This document shows positions 60,269 to 64,000 of a stretch of 64,000 nt of DNA, piece after piece (position 1 is the first letter of the stretch; each line of letters begins with the position of its first letter). Position numbers and translations under genes: made by a program. Source of the DNA: Paenibacillus contaminans (GTDB lineage: Bacteria > Bacillota > Bacilli > Paenibacillales > NBRC-103111); assembly GCF_003285015.1 (NCBI RefSeq), contig NZ_QMFB01000005.1:1-64000 (forward strand), in the 5' to 3' direction. The notes beneath the pieces are model-generated. The model saw only the letters and a list, made by a program, of their open reading frames with translations, made no database searches and was not told the DNA's origin.

Positions 60269-62007
60269 TCCGCATCCCCCATGATCATCTCATCGATCGT
60301 GCTTCCTTGCGCCACCATCGGATAGACGTTCTCATCCTTGCGTACGACGAACTCGACCAGCACCGGTCCCGGCGTATCCATCGCTTCTTTCCAAGCTTGC
60401 TGCGCCTCTTCCTTGTTCGTAGCGCGAAGCCCCTTAACGCCATAAGCTTCGGCAAGCTTCACGAAGTCCGGGCTGCCCGCCAAGTCGATATGGCTGTAAC
60501 GGTTGTCGTAAATAAGCTCCTGCCATTGACGCACCATGCCGAGCACCTGGTTGTTGATAACGACGATTTTGACCGGGATGTTGTTGATAGCGCAAATCGC
60601 CAGCTCCTGCGAGCACATTTGCATCCCGCCGTCGCCGTTGATCGAGATGACAAGCTTATCCGGATTGCCCATCTGAGCGCCGATCGCCGATGGGAAGCCG
60701 TAGCCCATCGTGCCGAGACCGCCGGAGGTGACCCAAGAGCGGGGCCGGTTGAACCTGTAATATTGGGCCGCCCACATTTGATGCTGGCCTACGTCGGTCG
60801 TTACGATCGCGTCGCCCTTCGTCGTGTCGTTAAGCATCTCGATAACGTATTGCGGCTTCAGCTCGGTATCCGAATCTTTGTAGGAATACGGATATTGCCG
60901 CGAGCTTTCCTGTACGCTAGCGATCCACGCTTCCGAATTTGCCGGCTGTGCCTTCGTGTTTGCGTACTGCAGCACGTTCTTGACGTCGCCTACGATCGGA
61001 ATGAGCGTTTCGACGTTTTTGCCGATTTCGGCCGGATCGATATCGATATGAACGATTTTCGCGTTCGGCGCGAAGCCGCTCAGCTTGCCGGTTACGCGGT
61101 CATCGAAGCGTGCGCCGATGGAAATGAGCAAATCCGCGCTTTGAATCGATTTGTTCGCCGTATAGGTTCCGTGCATCCCCGGCATCCCCATCCACAGCTC
61201 GTGGCCGCTTGGGAAGCCGCTTAAACCGAGCAGCGTAGTCGTAACCGGGATCCGCGTTTTATTGACGAACTCCAGAAGCTCCTCGCCCGCATCGGCATAA
61301 ACGACGCCGCCGCCTGCCAAAATGACGGGACGCTCGGACTCCTGAATCAGCTTGAGCATTTTGTCGACCTGCAGCTTGTTCGGCTCGACGTTCGGGTTGT
61401 AACCGCGCACGCTGACGCTTTGCACCGGCTTATACGTCGTTTTGTGGGCCGAAACGTCCTTCGGAATATCGATCAATACCGGCCCTTTGCGGCCCGTATT
61501 CGCGATATGGAACGCTTCGTGAATGATCCGCGGCAAATCCTCTACATCGCGAACCAGGTAGCTGTGCTTCGTAATCGGCATCGTAATGCCGACGATATCC
61601 GCTTCTTGGAAAGCGTCCGTTCCGATCAATGAAGTCGCTACGTTTCCGGTAATGACCACAAGCGGCACCGAATCCATGTAGGCGGTAGCGATTCCCGTCA
61701 CGAGGTTGGTTGCCCCCGGACCGGATGTCGCGATGCAGACGCCTACCTTCCCTGTCGTTCTGGCGTACCCGTCAGCCGCATGAATTGCGCCCTGCTCATG
61801 GCGGGTCAGCAGGTGATGGAAATCCGGATTGCCATGCATGGCGTCATAGATGAACAGCACCGCGCCGCCCGGATAACCGAACACGCACTCAACACCTTCC
61901 AGCAGCAGGCTGCGAAGCAAAATTTCCGAACCGGAGATGTAATCGGGCTTCATCAGTTTCTCTTTCAGTTCATCTTTCAGTACTTTCGTCGGACTTTGAA
62001 CACTCAT
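60265..62007 (-). CDS. ilvB: Acetolactate synthase large (catalytic) subunit
   Basis: 580 residues. [19 protein letters not shown] begins the TPP-PYR domain, and [15 protein letters not shown] holds the catalytic Glu. [16 protein letters not shown] and [13 protein letters not shown] form the TPP-binding motif. It makes acetolactate from pyruvate, the first step of Val and Leu synthesis (acetohydroxybutyrate for Ile). GGGAGG supports ATG 62007. It is first in the operon, behind a T-box leader. Confidence 0.97.
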   Translation of the reverse strand: MSVQSPTKVLKDELKEKLMKPDYISGSEILLRSLLLEGVECVFGYPGGAVLFIYDAMHGNPDFHHLLTRHEQGAIHAADGYARTTGKVGVCIATSGPGATNLVTGIATAYMDSVPLVVITGNVATSLIGTDAFQEADIVGITMPITKHSYLVRDVEDLPRIIHEAFHIANTGRKGPVLIDIPKDVSAHKTTYKPVQSVSVRGYNPNVEPNKLQVDKMLKLIQESERPVILAGGGVVYADAGEELLEFVNKTRIPVTTTLLGLSGFPSGHELWMGMPGMHGTYTANKSIQSADLLISIGARFDDRVTGKLSGFAPNAKIVHIDIDPAEIGKNVETLIPIVGDVKNVLQYANTKAQPANSEAWIASVQESSRQYPYSYKDSDTELKPQYVIEMLNDTTKGDAIVTTDVGQHQMWAAQYYRFNRPRSWVTSGGLGTMGYGFPSAIGAQMGNPDKLVISINGDGGMQMCSQELAICAINNIPVKIVVINNQVLGMVRQWQELIYDNRYSHIDLAGSPDFVKLAEAYGVKGLRATNKEEAQQAWKEAMDTPGPVLVEFVVRKDENVYPMVAQGSTIDEMIMGDAE

Positions 62008-62071
62008 CCTGAACCCTCCCCTCAAAAATTAACGAAACATTGATCCTGGCTTTCCATTCGGGCGGTATAAA

Positions 62072-62427
62072 TAAAAAATCCCTTCCGTCCCGCATGCCTA
62101 AAGGCATCGAAGGGACGAAAGGGATGTAGCTTCCGTGGTACCACCCGAATTTGTTATGCGCCTCGCAGCACATAACCTTAATAGGTATACAGTATGGCAC
62201 GCAGCCTGCCTGCAACCTAAAGCACGGTAACGTGTGCCAATCCGATTTCCCCTAATGGCCAGCCGCAATTGCAGTTGCGTCTGCTGTTCAAGGAAACAGC
62301 TCGGAGGTGAGCTCGCGAATAAGGGATTAAGGCGTCGGTTTCAGCTGATCCGATCACTCTCTGGAACATAAGAGCCCTTAGTGCTTCGTCCTCGTCATTG
62401 CCGATAACGTGTTGAACTAATAATAAA
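62072..62427 (-). promoter_or_regulatory. T-box riboswitch, leucine type, upstream of ilvB
   Basis: The T-box sequence GGGTGGTACCACGG lies at 62133-62146 on the minus strand. CCAGAGAGTGATCGG is the conserved stem I region. The specifier reads GAG-CTC-ACC, with CTC (Leu) at 62309-62311. The terminator at 62072-62125 (ATCCCTTTCGTCCC against GGGACGGAAGGGAT, then six T) is the off state. Uncharged tRNA-Leu should bind and allow readthrough. Confidence 0.93.
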
Positions 62428-62431
62428 GATT

Positions 62432-62460
62432 ATTATATGCAGTTTACGGCTGTTCGTCAA
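62432..62460 (-). promoter_or_regulatory. SigA promoter of the ilv-leu operon
   Basis: Minus strand TTGACG (62455-62460) and TATAAT (62432-62437) with a 17-bp spacer, a near-consensus housekeeping promoter. Transcription should begin near 62425. Confidence 0.85.
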
Positions 62461-62913
62461 CCCTTTAACGTAGTACCGAATGCGGCGACCGGCATTTTAC
62501 GTCCGTAAACGAGATTCCGTATGCCCGAGAATGCATATCCGGCGCAGGAAAATCCGTTCTTCTGCCCGTTTTTGCTTCCAGCATTTATATATTCCGGTTT
62601 GTACGGCCGACCGACCGGATTTTCACCGGATGTTCCTTGTCTTGTGCCTTGCCTGATCCGCAGTCCGGTTTTGCCCACTTGGAATCGAGTACGGCTTCCT
62701 TTTCCCGCCTGTAGTCCGAAAACGCCTGCTTGCAGCGGGTATTTTGCTCAGCACACCGGTGAAACCACTCTGCAAGCCGGAAAAATCGGACTGCGGCACT
62801 TCGCGAGCCTCGATCTCTTGCTCCAAGCGGGCAAATTCGATTTACAATTCTACGCGAACCTCGACCCTTGCTCCGAGTTAACCGGCTACACGTTTATACT
62901 ACCCGCTAAATTC
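62461..62913. repeat. Gene-poor stretch with degenerate 51-bp tandem repeats
   Basis: No gene is supported here. From about 62770 a unit of 51 bp repeats: TGCAAGCCGGAAAAATCGGA near 62771 and TCCAAGCGGGCAAATTCGAT near 62822, each leading to ACGCGAACCTCGA-type ends, with a partial third copy near 62872. The + frame would give LQAGKIGLRHFASLDLL and LQAGKFDLQFYANLDPC, but there is no ribosome binding site. Earlier in the stretch, short TCCGGTTTTGCC-like segments look related. Confidence 0.5.
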
Positions 62914-62956
62914 AAAAAAGATCTTCCCGCCCGAAAACATTCGTGCGGAAAGATCT
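62914..62956 (-). terminator. Terminator of the infC-rpmI-rplT operon
   Basis: AGATCTTTCCGC pairs with GCGGGAAGATCT on the minus strand, followed by six T, 22 bp past the rplT stop. Confidence 0.92.
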
Positions 62957-62978
62957 CTATATAACCGAAAGCTCGCGA

Positions 62979-63338
62979 TTAAGCGTTCACTTTCGCTTTA
63001 GCTGCGGTTGCCAGATCGGCAAATGCTTTCGCATCCGTTACAGCCAGATCAGCCAGGATTTTGCGGTTTACGTCGATGCCGGACAGCTTCAAGCCGTGCA
63101 TGAACTTGCTGTAGCTCAAGCCGTTGATGCGTGCTGCAGCGTTAATACGTGCGATCCACAGTTTGCGGAAATCGCGTTTTTTCTGACGGCGATCCCGGTA
63201 TGCGTAAAGCAGGGATTTCATGACTTGCGCGTTCGCTGTTTTAAACAGGCGATGCTTCGAACCGAAATAACCTTTTGCCAGCTTCAAAATCTTTTTATGA
63301 CGACGACGAGTGACAAACCCGCCTTTTACTCTTGCCAT
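62979..63338 (-). CDS. rplT: Ribosomal protein L20
   Basis: 119 residues, with the conserved start [20 protein letters not shown] and [20 protein letters not shown] in the middle. It is an assembly protein of the large subunit that binds 23S rRNA. In Bacillus, L20 also represses this operon by binding its leader, which would lie outside the window. AGGAGG precedes the ATG. Confidence 0.98.
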   Translation of the reverse strand: MARVKGGFVTRRRHKKILKLAKGYFGSKHRLFKTANAQVMKSLLYAYRDRRQKKRDFRKLWIARINAAARINGLSYSKFMHGLKLSGIDVNRKILADLAVTDAKAFADLATAAKAKVNA

Positions 63339-63449
63339 AGTGTTCAGCCTCCTGAAAAATTTAAAATTATTGGTTACCGCTTGCGGCGCAAGTTAACCGG
63401 CTCCCATTGGCGTTCCATTCCGTGCGGTTTAGATCCGATATTACATGAA

Positions 63450-63650
63450 TTACTTCATGTAAACGATCATTTGCTCGATGCGTTTAACGTCGCCTTTGGC
63501 CATGATCGCCGATTTACCCAGTGCGCGCTTGCGTCCAGGAGATTTTTTCTCAAGAATGTGGCGTTTGAAAGCGTGGCTTCTTTTGATTTTACCTGTGCCC
63601 GTTTTGGAAAAACGCTTTGCGGCGCCACGGTGAGTTTTCATTTTTGGCAT
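63450..63650 (-). CDS. rpmI: Ribosomal protein L35
   Basis: 66 residues. [20 protein letters not shown] is the invariant start, and [17 protein letters not shown] follows. It is a component of the large ribosomal subunit, placed between infC and rplT in the usual order. AAGGAGG precedes the ATG. Confidence 0.98.
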   Translation of the reverse strand: MPKMKTHRGAAKRFSKTGTGKIKRSHAFKRHILEKKSPGRKRALGKSAIMAKGDVKRIEQMIVYMK

Positions 63651-63730
63651 GGTGGTTCGTCCTCCTTGAAATGAAGTAGTGCCTGTCGGTTAAGCGTAAA
63701 CCGGCTGCCGATACGCGGCACTGCGTTTAA

Positions 63731-64000
63731 TTACTGCTGCTTGGGCTGCAAAATCATGATCATGCTGCGGCCTTCCAGCTTAGGCATGCGCTCGACGTTG
63801 CAAATTTCCGCCGCTTCCTTCGCTACGCGCTCAAGCACTTTTCTGCCGATCTCGGCATGCGTGATTTCCCGGCCGCGGAAACGTACGGAGCATTTCACTT
63901 TGTCGCCTTCGTTCAGAAACTTCAAAACGTTGCGAAGCTTAGTTTGGAAGTCGTGCTCATCGATCGTCGCGCTGAAGCGAACTTCTTTGAGCTCGACGAT
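63731..64000 (-). CDS. infC: Translation initiation factor IF-3, 3' part only
   Basis: The minus-strand frame runs from the window end to the stop at 63731 and encodes the C-terminal domain: VELKEVRFSATIDEHDFQTK, DKVKCSVRFRGREITHAEIG and EGRSMIMILQPKQQ. This domain binds the 30S platform and checks initiator tRNA. The N-terminal domain and start codon lie beyond position 64000. Confidence 0.97.
   Translation of the reverse strand: MVELKEVRFSATIDEHDFQTKLRNVLKFLNEGDKVKCSVRFRGREITHAEIGRKVLERVAKEAAEICNVERMPKLEGRSMIMILQPKQQ

Noticed and set aside
62521..62964. 147-codon + strand frame with LQAGK repeats
   Set aside because: There is no ribosome binding site, it runs into the rplT terminator, and the repeat unit looks like degenerate non-coding DNA.

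Overview
The window looks like a chromosomal segment of a Paenibacillaceae Firmicute (Paenibacillus or Cohnella type). The evidence is strong AGGAGG-type ribosome binding sites, moderate-to-high GC, a T-box-controlled ilvB-ilvN-ilvC-leuA operon, an infC-rpmI-rplT operon, LplB/LplC-type sugar permeases beside a Cache/AraC regulator, and several ECF sigma factors. This assignment is inferred from gene content; no 16S or other phylogenetic marker was analysed.

Layout. 1-1330: a tandem array of 13 copies of a 51-52 bp unit carrying two hairpins, abutting the stop of a predicted PD-(D/E)XK-like nuclease gene that has a terminator-like hairpin in its leader. 1576-4044: Nudix hydrolase, histidine phosphatase and GNAT genes, then a short AT-rich segment with one unknown gene that abuts a 5'-truncated dinB-type pseudogene. 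4125-6777: DoxX-like protein, MFS exporter and divergent MarR regulator. 6870-11175: a large hybrid kinase with two kinase modules, a possible small ORF, and exonuclease III. 11335-18833: mostly stress and resistance genes (VOC proteins, a MerR-SMR-SMR operon, DUF1697, an NAD(P)-binding protein, a GyrI-like protein, a MerR-sigma factor operon). 19010-22476: ECF sigma, membrane protein, ABC ATPase and permease in an overlapping operon. 22534-24794: GNAT, two ankyrin genes (one fused to a ribbon-helix-helix-like segment), and a small unknown gene.

24961-48395 is a polysaccharide utilisation locus of about 23 kb: GH88-type unsaturated uronyl hydrolase, lipoprotein solute-binding protein, a 1978-residue secreted beta-helix/Ig-like protein, a cytoplasmic heparinase II/III-like protein, a second secreted beta-helix protein, a sugar isomerase-type TIM barrel, an FAD oxidoreductase, two AraC-type regulators and two sugar ABC permeases. 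Three of its promoters share a bipartite TACAG direct repeat (19 bp centre to centre) that stands 23-24 bp upstream of a CATRAT -10-like box. A fourth, weaker copy precedes the giant secreted protein. Cre-like sites lie nearby. This looks like a coherent regulon for a uronic-acid-containing glycan and is the most interesting system in the window.

48874-56629: quinone oxidoreductase, a membrane-anchored protein, a DEVD-type RNA helicase with a duplicated tail sequence behind its stop, a small secreted protein, an ECF sigma/anti-sigma pair, a DUF2573-like protein, an SDR and a HEXXH zincin without signal peptide. 56690-56852 holds dispersed hairpin repeats related to one at 17078-17123. 56930-62460: the branched-chain amino acid operon with a T-box leader and CUC (Leu) specifier. 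62461-62913: a gene-poor stretch with degenerate 51-bp repeats. 62979-64000: rplT, rpmI and the 3' part of infC, cut by the window end.
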